Assembly: GCF_019973615.1 (NCBI RefSeq)
Contig: NZ_AP024238.1
Coordinates: 1-64,000, forward strand
From: Rhodoferax lithotrophicus
Lineage (GTDB): Bacteria; Pseudomonadota; Gammaproteobacteria; Burkholderiales; Burkholderiaceae_C
Direction of reading: 5' to 3'
DNA length: 64,000 bases
Shown one piece after another: positions 31,657 to 41,236 of this stretch. Every line of letters starts with the position of its first letter. Within the stretch, counting starts at the first letter, position 1. The notes beneath the pieces were generated by a model. It had not been told where the DNA came from. It saw only the letters and a list, made by a program, of their open reading frames with translations, and made no database searches. Both the position numbers and the translations under genes were made by a program.

Positions 31657-32954
31657 ACGAGAAAACCCCCTTCCAAAAATACCGGCGTTGGCTCATCGTT
31701 GGGCTGTTGCTGGTTGCTGTTGCCGTGCTGGTGATCGCCATCTATCGGCCACGTCCGCTGCTGGTGGAAGTGGCTACTGTGACCACTGGTACCTTTGAGC
31801 AAGCCATCGAAGAAGATGGCCGCCTGCGCATCACCACCCGCTACGTCATCACCGCCCCTACCCAGGCTGCCTTGCTGCGTCCCAGCCTCAAGGTGGGTGA
31901 TCGGGTGAAGGCGGGCGACGTGCTGGCCATCCTGGAGCCGGTGGCCCCACAGATGATCGATGCCCGCACCCGCAGCGTGCTGCAACAGCGTTTGGGCAGC
32001 GCTGATGCCGCCCGCCGCGCCGCCGCCGCGCAAGTGCAGCGCGCCCGGACCACGCTGGCGCAGGCCACGCTGGAGGCCGACCGCGCCACCAAGCTGGCAC
32101 AAGACAACTTCATTTCTCCCGCCGCCCGTGACCAGGCCACGCTGGCTCGCCAGTCCGCCCAACAGGCGCTGGCCGCCGCACAAGCCGAGCAAGGCGTGGC
32201 CGACTATGCCCAAGCCGAAGCCCGCGCTGCTCTGACACGCGCTGAACCCGCTGCCCGTGCTGATGCTACAAGCCAGGGAACCGCAGCAGACCAACCCACC
32301 GCGCCGGGCCATTCCACAGCTGCAGGTCACTCGACGGGCCGCTGGGACATCAAAAGCCCGGTAGATGGCCAGGTGCTCAAGCTCTACCAGGACAGCGCCG
32401 TGACAGTGACGGCTGGCCAGCCCCTGTTCGACATCGGCAACACCACTGCCATGGAGGCGGTGATTGATGTGCTGTCAGGCGAGGTCACGCAAATCCAGCC
32501 CGGCGCGCTGGTGTGGCTATCACCCGGCGGTGGTGCAGTGGTCATGCAGGGCAAAGTCACCCGTGTGGAGCCGGTGGCGTTCACCAAGGTGTCGGCGTTG
32601 GGCATTGAAGAGCAGCGTGTGAATGTGATCGTTGGCTTGGAGCCATCCGCCGCCGCCGCGGCGCAGCCCGTAGCCGCGCCGCTGGGTGACGGCTACCGGG
32701 TGGATGCCCACATCACCGTGTCGTCCCACCCGCACGCCTTGCTGGTGCCCACGGCCGCCCTGGTGCGCGACGGCTCGCAGTGGCGCGTGTTTGTCGTCAC
32801 CGACGGCCACGCCCGCGCCAGACCGGTACAACTGCAAGACCGCAATGCAGATGTGGCCTGGGTCAAGGACGGGCTGCGCGAGGGGGAGCGGGTGGTGCTG
32901 TATCCGGGGAGTATGGTGACGGAGGGGCAGACCGTAAAAGTGCGGGGTGGGTGA
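31653..32954 (+). CDS. HlyD-family periplasmic adaptor protein
   Basis: The 433-residue membrane fusion protein has one N-terminal membrane anchor (WLIVGLLLVAVAVLVIAIY, about residues 13-31), a barrel-sandwich start (VITAPTQAALLRPSLKVGDRVKAGDVLA), a long coiled-coil hairpin rich in Ala, Gln and Arg (about 105-200) and the returning lipoyl half (GRWDIKSPVDGQVLKLY). It would bridge the FtsX permease to an outer-membrane TolC-type channel; no such channel is encoded here. Ala/Thr/Gly-rich low-complexity sequence interrupts the hairpin region near residues 205-230. Confidence 0.9.
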   Translation: MNEKTPFQKYRRWLIVGLLLVAVAVLVIAIYRPRPLLVEVATVTTGTFEQAIEEDGRLRITTRYVITAPTQAALLRPSLKVGDRVKAGDVLAILEPVAPQMIDARTRSVLQQRLGSADAARRAAAAQVQRARTTLAQATLEADRATKLAQDNFISPAARDQATLARQSAQQALAAAQAEQGVADYAQAEARAALTRAEPAARADATSQGTAADQPTAPGHSTAAGHSTGRWDIKSPVDGQVLKLYQDSAVTVTAGQPLFDIGNTTAMEAVIDVLSGEVTQIQPGALVWLSPGGGAVVMQGKVTRVEPVAFTKVSALGIEEQRVNVIVGLEPSAAAAAQPVAAPLGDGYRVDAHITVSSHPHALLVPTAALVRDGSQWRVFVVTDGHARARPVQLQDRNADVAWVKDGLREGERVVLYPGSMVTEGQTVKVRGG

Positions 32955-33077
32955 GTGGGCAGCGGTTTCAGCCTCCAAGGCTGTTGGAATGCCTATTCGT
33001 AACGAACACTGAACTTGCCAGCCCAAATGCCGTCAAAGAGGGGTTTAATGCCAAGCATTCAATCGGGAGTTACTGTG

Positions 33078-33566
33078 ATGCGTTTATCTACCTGGAGTTT
33101 GATGGGGTTGTCGGTTTTGACGGCGTGCAGTGGTTATGCACCACCTGCCAATGTGAGCGACATGACCCAAGCCCAACTTGTGTCCCTGATGGGTCCACCC
33201 GACACGGTGCGTCAGACCGCCACCGGCACCCGGCTGGAATTCCCCCGGGGGCCCAGGGGGCAGCACACCTGGTTTGTGGATGTCGACCCTGTTGGCAAGA
33301 TCATCAAGACCGAGCAGGTGTTGACCGAACCGAACTTCAATCAAATTACTCCCGGTATGACGCAGGAAGAAGTCCGCCAACGTCTGGGGCGGCCCAGTGA
33401 GACCCAAGGGCTGGGGCGTTCACGTGGGGTGGTGTGGAACTATCGCTACGAAAACTACTTTTGCCAGTGGTTCCAAGTGGAGATATCCCAGGAGCAGCAG
33501 GTGCGTTCAACGGGCTATGGCCAGCCACCTGAATGTATGGGGCATGACGATGTCATCATTCCGTGA
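33078..33566 (+). CDS. Outer-membrane-assembly-like lipoprotein (SmpA/OmlA-type repeats)
   Basis: The signal peptide ends in the lipobox LTAC (Cys about residue 17), so the 162-residue protein is predicted to be lipidated. Two short similar units follow (MTQAQLVSLMGPPDTV and MTQEEVRQRLGRPSET), each resembling the SmpA/OmlA (BamE-like) motif in which a helix precedes a G-x-P turn. Exact role unknown; it is not BamE itself. The ATG at 33078 has GGGAG 9 bases upstream. Confidence 0.7.
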   Translation: MRLSTWSLMGLSVLTACSGYAPPANVSDMTQAQLVSLMGPPDTVRQTATGTRLEFPRGPRGQHTWFVDVDPVGKIIKTEQVLTEPNFNQITPGMTQEEVRQRLGRPSETQGLGRSRGVVWNYRYENYFCQWFQVEISQEQQVRSTGYGQPPECMGHDDVIIP

Positions 33567-33604
33567 CAGGTGCCAGCCTGTTGATCTGCTGACCGCCATG
33601 GGCA

Positions 33605-34087
33605 TCAGGCGGTCACGATCTCCGGTTGCGCTTGAGACGGCTCCAAAGCACTGGGAGCCCTGAACTTGGCCATCTTGTCACGAAACGCGGCGGGCATCGA
33701 TACTACCTGGTGGGTGGCGTAGTCAAAAAACACGATGCCCGTTTTGCCACGTGCCACCTCGCGGTGGGTGGATTGCTCGTTCATGGACCACACCAGATCG
33801 AAGCCTTTGCGGCCCAGGTCGGTTGCGCCCATGCGGACAACCATCACTTCACCGTGAAACGCCTCTGAGCGGTACTGCAGCGCCGCATCAGCGACCAGAA
33901 TCCCGACACCTTCGATGTTGAGTTCGGTGTAACCCAGTGAATGGAAGAATCTGACCCGCGCTTCTGACACCAGGGTGAGCAGCAAGGCGTTGTCCAAGTG
34001 TCCACCGTAATTCATGTGGCTCTGGTACAGCGTGATGTGGGTGGAAAAAGCGAAATGACTGGGTAGTCGGATTTGAATACGGGCCAT
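33605..34087 (-). CDS. Acyl-CoA thioesterase, 4-hydroxybenzoyl-CoA thioesterase family
   Basis: This 160-residue hot-dog-fold protein has the family's central helix with the segment HMNYGGHLDNALLLTLVSEARVRFF. The usual catalytic Asp of the 4HBT/YbgC motif (typically DxxGHxxN) is replaced by Asn in NYGGHLDN, so a different catalytic variant within the superfamily is likely. It is expected to hydrolyse an acyl-CoA, with unknown substrate. It stands alone between a lipoprotein gene and map. Confidence 0.75.
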   Translation of the reverse strand: MARIQIRLPSHFAFSTHITLYQSHMNYGGHLDNALLLTLVSEARVRFFHSLGYTELNIEGVGILVADAALQYRSEAFHGEVMVVRMGATDLGRKGFDLVWSMNEQSTHREVARGKTGIVFFDYATHQVVSMPAAFRDKMAKFRAPSALEPSQAQPEIVTA

Positions 34088-34306
34088 GGGAGGGAGACTT
34101 TGAGGGTGAGTTTGATCCCGATTTGACCACCAAGCCCTGCCGGGTTACTGACAAGCCGTGTTGCTGCAAGAAATCCGTTGCGGACATCAATGGCGCTTTA
34201 AAGCGGTTCTCGCGTAGGGGAACAGGGTCCACTTCTGCAGCGAGGCCGCTGCGTAACGAAGTTCCAGGCCTTGTATCTGTTCAGTGGTAGGGCCATTGAA
34301 ACCAGC

Positions 34307-35110
34307 TTAACGAGTGTGGCTGGATTTGAAAAAATTCCACCGCTCGTTTTCGCTAGGACGCAGCGTGAGAATCTCGACCCCCGTAGTTGTCACCAGCACC
34401 GTATGCTCCCATTGGGCAGACAAGGAATGGTCCTTCGTCACAACGGTCCACCCATCCGGCATCACATGCACGTCCTGCCGACCGGCGTTCAGCATGGGTT
34501 CTATGGTAAACGTCATACCCGGCAGCATCATTTGACCGGAGCCTCGTTTACCGAAGTGCCGGACTTCGGGTTCTTCATGCATGGCGGCACCAATTCCGTG
34601 CCCGCAAAAATCCCGAACGACGCTGTACCCGTATTTGCCAGCGTGTGCCTGTATAGCTGCCCCAACATTGCCCAACGGCGCGCCTGGTTTAACTTCGAGG
34701 ATGCCAAGGTAGAGACATTCCTGTGTAACGGCAGCCAGTCTCTTTGCTGCGATGGAGGGCTTTCCGGCGAAGTACATGGCGCTGCTATCTGCGTGCATCC
34801 CATTCCGCGCCACCACCACATCAATATTGAGAAGGTCACCGTTCTTCAATGTTTTGTTGCCTGGGATGCCGTGGCAAACGACATGATTCACTGAAATGCA
34901 GGTGGCGTGCTGATAACCTTCGTAGCCCACACACGCTGGAACACCACCATTGTCAACAATGTAGTCGTTGCAAAGTTTGTCAAGATAACCGGTGGTGACA
35001 CCGGGCTTCACATACGCGTCAATCATCTCCAGCGCACCGATCAGGACTTTGGCTGCGCCACGCATTTGCTCGATGCCCTCAAGACTTTTTGAATGGCTCA
35101 TCATCAGCAT
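34307..35110 (-). CDS. map: Type I methionine aminopeptidase
   Basis: It removes the initiator methionine from nascent proteins. All metal ligands and catalytic residues line up with the E. coli enzyme: H80, D97, D108, H171, H178, E204 and E235, in the motifs CHGIPG, NIDVVV, HADSS, GHGIG, MHEEP, FTIEPM and QWEHT. The length of 267 residues is normal. The first ATG (35110) is chosen since GGAG lies six bases upstream; internal ATGs at 35104 and 35101 are alternatives. This copy is not next to rpsB, the usual location, so it may be a second map gene. Confidence 0.93.
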   Translation of the reverse strand: MLMMSHSKSLEGIEQMRGAAKVLIGALEMIDAYVKPGVTTGYLDKLCNDYIVDNGGVPACVGYEGYQHATCISVNHVVCHGIPGNKTLKNGDLLNIDVVVARNGMHADSSAMYFAGKPSIAAKRLAAVTQECLYLGILEVKPGAPLGNVGAAIQAHAGKYGYSVVRDFCGHGIGAAMHEEPEVRHFGKRGSGQMMLPGMTFTIEPMLNAGRQDVHVMPDGWTVVTKDHSLSAQWEHTVLVTTTGVEILTLRPSENERWNFFKSSHTR

Positions 35111-35438
35111 ATAAAACTCCGATCTAAAAACGCAAAAAGTGGTGTGAGCTTACATGACAACCCGCATTGCGGTGAACTCATTCCGTTTCTAAATCATCCG
35201 TGTTGTTGTTTGGCCTGATCCTCCCAATGCATTTATGAAGATGTATTGGCACATGCGTCAGCACGGCCTGTGGCTTCGCGCCTAGACACCAATGATTTAG
35301 AAAAAGAATATTCTCCATGAACGGCTCATCAGCAGCCCGCTGTCCCACAACCCAGGCAGACCATTGTTCGCCAAAGGACAGATGACCTTCAGAAAACTGC
35401 GCAAAATTCAGCCATTAACTGGCAACAAAGGAGAGCAA
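35111..35438. other. Gap between divergent map and DUF6544-like gene
   Basis: About 330 bases that should carry the two divergent promoters. AAAGGAG (35427-35433) at the right end is the ribosome-binding site of the next gene. No other feature was recognised. Confidence 0.4.
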
Positions 35439-36302
35439 ATGACATGGCTTTGGCTGGGGTTGGTTCTGTGCCTGCTGGGCATCAGCCTGATGGCGTATGG
35501 GGTCAAACGGTGGGCCAACACCATGCGGGCGCTGACAGGCATGCTGGACGCGGCCCGCATCGATGTTGGGGCTCCGTCGCAGTCCCCATCACGCTACGAT
35601 GCGCGTGAGCTTGACGGTTTGCCTGCGCCAGTACAGCGCTACTTCCGCACGGCGCTCACGGATGGTCAACCTCTCATCACCGCTGCCACGGTCGTAGTCG
35701 CTGGCAGCTTCAACCTGTCTGCCACTGGAGAGCAGTGGAAGCCGTTTACCGCAACGCAACAAGTTGTCACCCGCCGTCCTGGGTTCCTGTGGAATGCCCG
35801 AATTGCCATGCTGCCGGGTTTGCCGGTGTGTGTGGTGGACAGCTACATCGCAGGCCGGGGCCTGTTGCGTGCGGCGGTTCTGGGCTTGTTCACTGTGGCC
35901 GATATTCGTGGGGATGGTGACATTGCCCGCGGCGAATTCATGCGCTTCTTTGCTGAAGCGGCGTGGTACCCCACCGCGTTGCTGCCCAGCCAGGGGGTGC
36001 GCTGGCAGGCCGTGGATGAACGTTCTGCCTATGCCACCCTAACGGACGGCCCATTCACGCTGACGCTGCTGTTTGGCTTCAACGACGCGGGCTTGATCGA
36101 CTCGTTCCGTGCCGAGGCCAGGGGTGCTATGGTGGGCAAAAAAGTGCACATGCTCCCGTGGGTGGGCAGGTGGTCTAACTACCAGACACAAAGTGGTATG
36201 ACCGTGCCGTTCACGGGCGAGGTGGCGTGGATTCAATCGGAAGGGCGCAGGTCGTATTTCATGGGTACCGTCACCGCGTTGCGCTACGAGTTTTCCTTGT
36301 GA
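35439..36302 (+). CDS. Membrane-anchored protein, DUF6544/DUF6920-like
   Basis: The 287-residue protein has one N-terminal membrane helix ([22 protein letters not shown]) followed by a large soluble domain. The pattern [18 protein letters not shown] near residue 50, then [32 protein letters not shown] and the C-terminal [22 protein letters not shown], resembles the DUF6544/DUF6920 family of unknown function. An AAAGGAG site fixes the start. The downstream EVE-domain gene starts 58 bp later on the same strand. Confidence 0.6.
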   Translation: MTWLWLGLVLCLLGISLMAYGVKRWANTMRALTGMLDAARIDVGAPSQSPSRYDARELDGLPAPVQRYFRTALTDGQPLITAATVVVAGSFNLSATGEQWKPFTATQQVVTRRPGFLWNARIAMLPGLPVCVVDSYIAGRGLLRAAVLGLFTVADIRGDGDIARGEFMRFFAEAAWYPTALLPSQGVRWQAVDERSAYATLTDGPFTLTLLFGFNDAGLIDSFRAEARGAMVGKKVHMLPWVGRWSNYQTQSGMTVPFTGEVAWIQSEGRRSYFMGTVTALRYEFSL

Positions 36303-36360
36303 TGCGCCAGTCACGCTGCTGACAAGACGTTGTCAGCAGACCCTGCGCATCATCTGGCAC

Positions 36361-36846
36361 ATGAAACACACGATCAGCTTGTTCGATCTGCCCGCACCAC
36401 GCCAGAACTGGATCGCCGTTGCCAGTGCCGAGCACGCCCGGCGCGGCTGTGCGGTGCCGCAGCAGGGTTTTATGCAGGTTTGCCACGGCAAATGTGCGCC
36501 ACTCAAGCGTGTACAGCCGGGTGACCGTGTGGCTTATTACGCGCCCACGGTCACTTTGGGCGGCAAAGACCGGCTGCAAAGCTTTGTCTCCATCGGACTG
36601 GTACAGCCTGGTGTGCCGTATGCGTTTGACATGGGTGGCGGCTTTGTGCCGTTCAGGCGCGATGTGGTGTATGTGCCTGCGCAAGAGGCTGCGATCACCC
36701 CGCTGCTGGACAGTTTTGAGTTTGTGCAAGACCGCACGCGCTGGGGCTACTCGTTTCGCTTTGGTTTGTTCAAGGTGAGTGATGCCGACATGCGGCTGAT
36801 TGCCAACGCCATGCAGGCAGATGCAGGATTGCTTTATCTGGCATGA
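36361..36846 (+). CDS. EVE-domain protein (UPF0310)
   Basis: The 161 residues match the EVE/PUA-like fold of UPF0310: [13 protein letters not shown], then [22 protein letters not shown] and a Phe/Asp-rich segment ([17 protein letters not shown]). EVE domains are predicted to read modified bases in nucleic acids and also occur beside restriction systems. Here no restriction genes adjoin. No ribosome-binding site is obvious at the ATG. Confidence 0.8.
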   Translation: MKHTISLFDLPAPRQNWIAVASAEHARRGCAVPQQGFMQVCHGKCAPLKRVQPGDRVAYYAPTVTLGGKDRLQSFVSIGLVQPGVPYAFDMGGGFVPFRRDVVYVPAQEAAITPLLDSFEFVQDRTRWGYSFRFGLFKVSDADMRLIANAMQADAGLLYLA

Positions 36847-36878
36847 TTTTGGGCTTCACGGCCTCCGGCAAAGTTCCC

Positions 36879-38222
36879 TTAGGGTTTTTTGCTGGTGTTC
36901 ATTTTGAGTTTGGCATCTTCGATTTCTGCCTTGATGGGTGCCACATCAGGGGAGTCAGCAGGCAGGGTTGCCAATGCCGTTTCCCAATGGTCAATAGCTT
37001 TGGCGAACTGGCCAGCCTGGTACGCTGCTTGTCCAGCCATCATCAAGGCCATGGGATGCTTGGGTGCAATACGCAAAGCCTTTTGGATCAGTTCACTAGG
37101 TTTGCCTTGCAAGGTGTTGTCACGGGTTGCCAAGGTGTCGGCATATTGCGTGAGTAAGTCTGGATCAGTGTCTAGCAATTTTCCAGTTTTCTCATAAGCG
37201 CTGATGGCTTCATTGAGCCTGTTTTGAACCTTGTAGGCACGTGCCAGACGTGCCCAGCCAGGCAGGTCATTCGGGTTATCTTTCAGACGTGCTGCCAAAC
37301 GGTCCACCATCTGGTTGATTTTTTCGGGTGTCATGCCAGCGGCTGCACCTTCTGGAACGGGAGGGAGCTTGTTGGTTCCATTAGCAATCAAACCACCTTT
37401 GGCCCGCGCATCGTCGATGTTGGCTTGTATCTGCTGTGCATCTGCTGAGTCTGGAGGCATTTGGTTGAGCAATTTTTCCCAGTGGCTCACAGCCATTTTG
37501 AAATCTGCTGCTTGATAAGCGGCCACACCCGCCATCATCAAGCCCATGGTGTGTTCTGGGTTCATGCGCAAGGCCTCTGCGATCATTTGCTGTGGTCTGC
37601 CTTCAAGCTTATTACCCGCCTGAATGGCCAGAAGCTCCGCATAGTCCACAAGCAAGTCGGGATTAGCTTTGACCATGTCGCCTGCTTTTTCATAGGCTTG
37701 TTGGGCTTCATCAAACCGCCCCATCACTTTGTAGGAGCGAGCCAACATCACCCAGCCTTTGGGATCGTTCGGGTTGGCTTTGAGTTTTGCAGCCAGCGTA
37801 TCCACCATTTTTTTGATTTGTTGATCATTTGCCGCTACCTGTGCCATGGGGTCAATGGCTTCGGGTGTCCCCAACTGCAGATAAAGGCCGATGGCAAGCA
37901 CAGGAAGACTGAATGCAATAGCACCCGCAGTGCGCTTTGAGCTCCAAAAGCCAGGAGTGTTGAGGTTTTTGCTGGTTTCGAAACTTTCGGTGTCATCCAA
38001 TAACCGAAGCTGCAATTCATCACGCGTGGTTTCAAAGTCTTGCTGACTGATGGCACCGCGCATCAAATCTTGTTCAAGGGCATGGAGCTGGTCTCGGTGG
38101 ATTGCTGCATTGAGCTTTTCAGTGGAAACACCGTTGCCTGGTGTTTTGCGAATCAGGGCAAAAACAAGCCAAGCAACGACCAACAACGTCAAAAGCGTTG
38201 CAATACCTATAAATAAATTCAT
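36879..38222 (-). CDS. ccmI: Cytochrome c biogenesis TPR protein CcmI, with duplicated TPR block
   Basis: CcmI presents apocytochrome c to the haem ligation complex. The 447-residue protein has two membrane helices (about residues 5-24 and 97-117) around the CcmI-type cytoplasmic segment (AIHRDQLHALEQDLMRGAISQQDFETTRDEL), then a periplasmic TPR part. The TPR part consists of two homologous blocks of about 136 residues, 136-271 and 302-437, joined by a Pro-rich linker; both contain NPND, the EALR/KALR helix and the MMAG.AAYQA.DF/QF...HWE segment. The start overlaps the ccmH stop (ATGA). It is the last gene of the ccm operon. Confidence 0.9.
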   Translation of the reverse strand: MNLFIGIATLLTLLVVAWLVFALIRKTPGNGVSTEKLNAAIHRDQLHALEQDLMRGAISQQDFETTRDELQLRLLDDTESFETSKNLNTPGFWSSKRTAGAIAFSLPVLAIGLYLQLGTPEAIDPMAQVAANDQQIKKMVDTLAAKLKANPNDPKGWVMLARSYKVMGRFDEAQQAYEKAGDMVKANPDLLVDYAELLAIQAGNKLEGRPQQMIAEALRMNPEHTMGLMMAGVAAYQAADFKMAVSHWEKLLNQMPPDSADAQQIQANIDDARAKGGLIANGTNKLPPVPEGAAAGMTPEKINQMVDRLAARLKDNPNDLPGWARLARAYKVQNRLNEAISAYEKTGKLLDTDPDLLTQYADTLATRDNTLQGKPSELIQKALRIAPKHPMALMMAGQAAYQAGQFAKAIDHWETALATLPADSPDVAPIKAEIEDAKLKMNTSKKP

Positions 38223-38686
38223 TTGGAAGAATCGGTTTCTTGAAGAAGAGCTTGTGCTTTGGCTCGTTGGGCAGCGGTAAGCTGAAGAGTGTCTTTTTGA
38301 CTGAGGTTGCGCCGGATGATCTTCAGTAGCACCCAGATTGCACCGATCAACAATAACAAGGGTCCAAACCAAAGCAACCAGGTGGTAGGTTTCACGGGTG
38401 GTCGGTACAACACAAAGTCGCCGTAGCGGCTGACCAGAAATTCCTTGATTTCCGCATCTGATTTGCCCGATTTGATTAATGTGCGCACTTCGCGACGCAG
38501 GTCATTGGCCAAATCAGCCCGTGACCCTGCCAAAGACTCGTTTTGGCATACCAGACATCGAAGCTCTTCTGCAATAGTGATCAGACGTTGTTCGACTACC
38601 GGATCTTCCGCCAGGGGGGCAGCTTCATTGGCGTAGGCACCAAGAGTGCATTGCAGGGTCAGAAATAAAGCCAACAGGAACTTCAT
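38219..38686 (-). CDS. ccmH: Cytochrome c maturation thiol oxidoreductase CcmH
   Basis: CcmH reduces the cysteines of apocytochrome c before haem attachment. The 155-residue protein has a signal peptide, the redox motif C44-L-V-C47 (LRCLVCQNESLAGSRADLAND), and a C-terminal membrane anchor (WLLWFGPLLLLIGAIWVLLKII). The start overlaps the ccmG stop by 4 bp. Confidence 0.95.
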   Translation of the reverse strand: MKFLLALFLTLQCTLGAYANEAAPLAEDPVVEQRLITIAEELRCLVCQNESLAGSRADLANDLRREVRTLIKSGKSDAEIKEFLVSRYGDFVLYRPPVKPTTWLLWFGPLLLLIGAIWVLLKIIRRNLSQKDTLQLTAAQRAKAQALLQETDSSK

Positions 38687-39207
38687 TGGTTCAATTCCTT
38701 GATCAAGGGTACCAGCTTGTCACGCAAAGCTTCTTCAGTGAATGGTCCGATTTGTTTGTAACGAATAATGCCTGCCTTGTCGATCAAGAAACTCTCAGGT
38801 ACACCGTAGACACCAAAATCAATGCCTATGCGGCCATCAGTATCTGCGATGGCTTTGGAGTAAGGGTCACCATAACGGGCTAGCCAATTCATGCCATCAG
38901 CCTCTTTGTCTTTGTAGTCCAAACCGATGATAGGCAAGGGATTCGTCTTGACAAATTCCACCAGCAAAGGATGTTCCTGTCGACAAGCCACACACCAGCT
39001 GGCCCAGGTGTTGAGCAGCCATACCTTACCCAACATGTCTTTATTTGAGACCCGCTCACCGGGTTTACCCAATACTGGTGCTGAAAAAGTTGGTGCTGGT
39101 TTGCCAATCAGCGGGGATGGAATTTCATGTGGATCGCGGGTGAGTCCTATGGCTAAAAATACCAGCAAGACAACAAAGATGCCTAAAGGAATCAGCCCCC
39201 TTTTCAT
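38683..39207 (-). CDS. ccmG: Thiol:disulfide interchange protein CcmG (DsbE)
   Basis: This membrane-tethered thioredoxin-like protein reduces CcmH/apocytochrome. It has 174 residues: an N-terminal anchor (LIPLGIFVVLLVFLAIGL), the active site W71-C72-V-A-C75 and the cis-Pro region (VYGVPESFLID). It overlaps ccmF and ccmH by 4 bp each, so translation is coupled. Confidence 0.95.
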   Translation of the reverse strand: MKRGLIPLGIFVVLLVFLAIGLTRDPHEIPSPLIGKPAPTFSAPVLGKPGERVSNKDMLGKVWLLNTWASWCVACRQEHPLLVEFVKTNPLPIIGLDYKDKEADGMNWLARYGDPYSKAIADTDGRIGIDFGVYGVPESFLIDKAGIIRYKQIGPFTEEALRDKLVPLIKELNQ

Positions 39208-41171
39208 ACGGTCACGCCTTTAATGTCATTCAGGTTGAGCTTGCTGGCCATTTTTTTGCGATAACGTTTGTCCAGTGCCGCCATACCACCCCCCAATGCC
39301 ATGAGCAGGCAGCCATACCAAATCCAGGTGACAAAAGGTTTATGGTAGACCCGCATCGCCCAGGCTGGTTTGCCTTCATTTTCCAGTTTCTCACCTAAGG
39401 ACACATACACATCACGTGTTAATCCACTGTCAATCGCAGCCTCGGTCATGGGCATGGTGGAAGAAAAATAGGTGCGTTTTTGAGGATGCAAAGTCCGCAG
39501 CACTTTGTCACCTTTGATCACATCAACAGAGCCTTGGTCGGCCGTGTAGTTTGGTCCAGGAATTTCTTTGATATCGGTCAGGCGAAAGGTGTAACCACCC
39601 ACCTCAACGGTATCACCCAGAGTCATGCGCACATCTTTTTCAGTTTCGTAACCTTTGACCATGGTGATACCCACCACACACACGGCAATACCGATGTGTG
39701 CTACATGCATGCCCCAATAGGAAATAGGCGTTGATTTCCAGTTCACCGTGTCTCTCAGCTGGCGGACGATTTGCATTGCAGATGCCAACACAATCCAGAT
39801 GGCCAAGGTCAAACCAATGGCAACCAAGGCAGACCACGAACCAGCCAGAAAAGGTGCTGCACAACCTAAAACAACGGAGACGGTAGCAATGGAGCGTAGT
39901 TTTTTAGTGAGATCCGCCACACTGTCGTTTTTCCAGCGGGCAAAACTGCCGATCACCATGAAAAACAGGACTGGAATCATGATGGGTGCAAATACAGAGT
40001 TGAAGTACGGAGGTCCAACCGACAACTTACCCAGGTTGAGTGCATCAATGATCAAGGGATAAAGTGTTCCCAAGAGAACCGCTGCAGCGGCTGTGGTTAG
40101 TAAAATATTGTTGATCAGCAAAAAGCTTTCGCGTGAGACCAAGGCAAATGAGCCACCCGAGCGAACTTTACCTGAGCGGGCTGCAAAGAGCAGCAGTGAG
40201 CCTCCAACCACCACTGCCAAGAACATCAAAATGAACACGCCGCGTTTGGGATCTGTAGCGAAGGCGTGGACAGATGTTAAAACTCCAGAGCGCACGAGGA
40301 AAGTTCCGAGCAAGCTGAGAGAAAAAGCGATCAGGGACAGCATGATGGTCCAGCTTCTGAACAGACCACGCTTTTCAGTGACAGCCAGTGAATGTATCAA
40401 TGCGGTACCAACCAGCCAGGGCAAGAATGAAGCGTTTTCAACAGGGTCCCAAAACCACCAGCCACCCCAGCCCAACTCGTAGTAAGCCCACCATGAACCC
40501 ATGGCAATGCCAATGGTCAAGCAAATCCATGCGGCAGTAGCCCACGGCCGTGTCCATCTGGCCCAGGCCGCATCCAGGCGGCCATTGAGCAGGGCTGCAA
40601 TGGAAAAGGCAAATGGAATGGACATGCCTACATAGCCCATGTAGAGCATGGGTGGGTGAAATACCAAGCCAGGGTCTTGTAACAAGGGATTCAGGTCACG
40701 CCCATTGGCTGGAATATCGCTCAAACGAATGAATGGGTTGGAGGTAATCAGCATAAAAAGCAAAAAACCTACAGCAATCAAACCCAGTACACCGAGTACC
40801 CGTGACACCATCACATCAGGTAGTTGACGTGAGAAGAGGGACACCGCCATCATCCAGGTGGTCAGCATCAGCAGCCACAATAACAATGAACCTTCATGAC
40901 CACCCCAAACAGCAGCGATGCGGTAAATATCGGGGAGCAGGGTATTGGAGTGTTGAGACACATACAACACCGAAAAATCGTTGGTATAGAAGGCGTAAGT
41001 GAGGCACAGAAAAGAAAAACCGGTCAAAAGCCAAAGTGCTTGTGCGCCTGGCTTGGCCAATGCCATCCAGTCTGCCCGACCATTTTGGCCGCCTGCCAAA
41101 CTTAGTGTGCCAAGTGCGGCAGCCACCAGCAGGGCCAAAATCAATGCAAAGTGTCCAAGTTCAGGAATCAT
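39204..41171 (-). CDS. ccmF: Cytochrome c haem lyase subunit CcmF
   Basis: CcmF is the core of the haem ligase; it receives haem from CcmE and helps join it to apocytochrome. The 655-residue multi-pass protein carries the tryptophan-rich WWD signature around LGWGGWWFWDPVENASFLPWL and a large C-terminal periplasmic domain (VEVGGYTFRLTDIKEIPGPNY). It overlaps ccmG by 4 bp and is followed upstream by ccmE after a 65-bp space. Confidence 0.96.
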   Translation of the reverse strand: MIPELGHFALILALLVAAALGTLSLAGGQNGRADWMALAKPGAQALWLLTGFSFLCLTYAFYTNDFSVLYVSQHSNTLLPDIYRIAAVWGGHEGSLLLWLLMLTTWMMAVSLFSRQLPDVMVSRVLGVLGLIAVGFLLFMLITSNPFIRLSDIPANGRDLNPLLQDPGLVFHPPMLYMGYVGMSIPFAFSIAALLNGRLDAAWARWTRPWATAAWICLTIGIAMGSWWAYYELGWGGWWFWDPVENASFLPWLVGTALIHSLAVTEKRGLFRSWTIMLSLIAFSLSLLGTFLVRSGVLTSVHAFATDPKRGVFILMFLAVVVGGSLLLFAARSGKVRSGGSFALVSRESFLLINNILLTTAAAAVLLGTLYPLIIDALNLGKLSVGPPYFNSVFAPIMIPVLFFMVIGSFARWKNDSVADLTKKLRSIATVSVVLGCAAPFLAGSWSALVAIGLTLAIWIVLASAMQIVRQLRDTVNWKSTPISYWGMHVAHIGIAVCVVGITMVKGYETEKDVRMTLGDTVEVGGYTFRLTDIKEIPGPNYTADQGSVDVIKGDKVLRTLHPQKRTYFSSTMPMTEAAIDSGLTRDVYVSLGEKLENEGKPAWAMRVYHKPFVTWIWYGCLLMALGGGMAALDKRYRKKMASKLNLNDIKGVTV

Positions 41172-41236
41172 AGAAATGTCTCGGTTCGGTGTTTTGGGCA
41201 GTGTGTCGGGAAGGAAAGCTGGCAGATCAAACGGAA

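Noticed and set aside
34271..34894. Plus-strand frame antisense to map
   Set aside because: Shadow of the methionine aminopeptidase gene, which has all catalytic residues.
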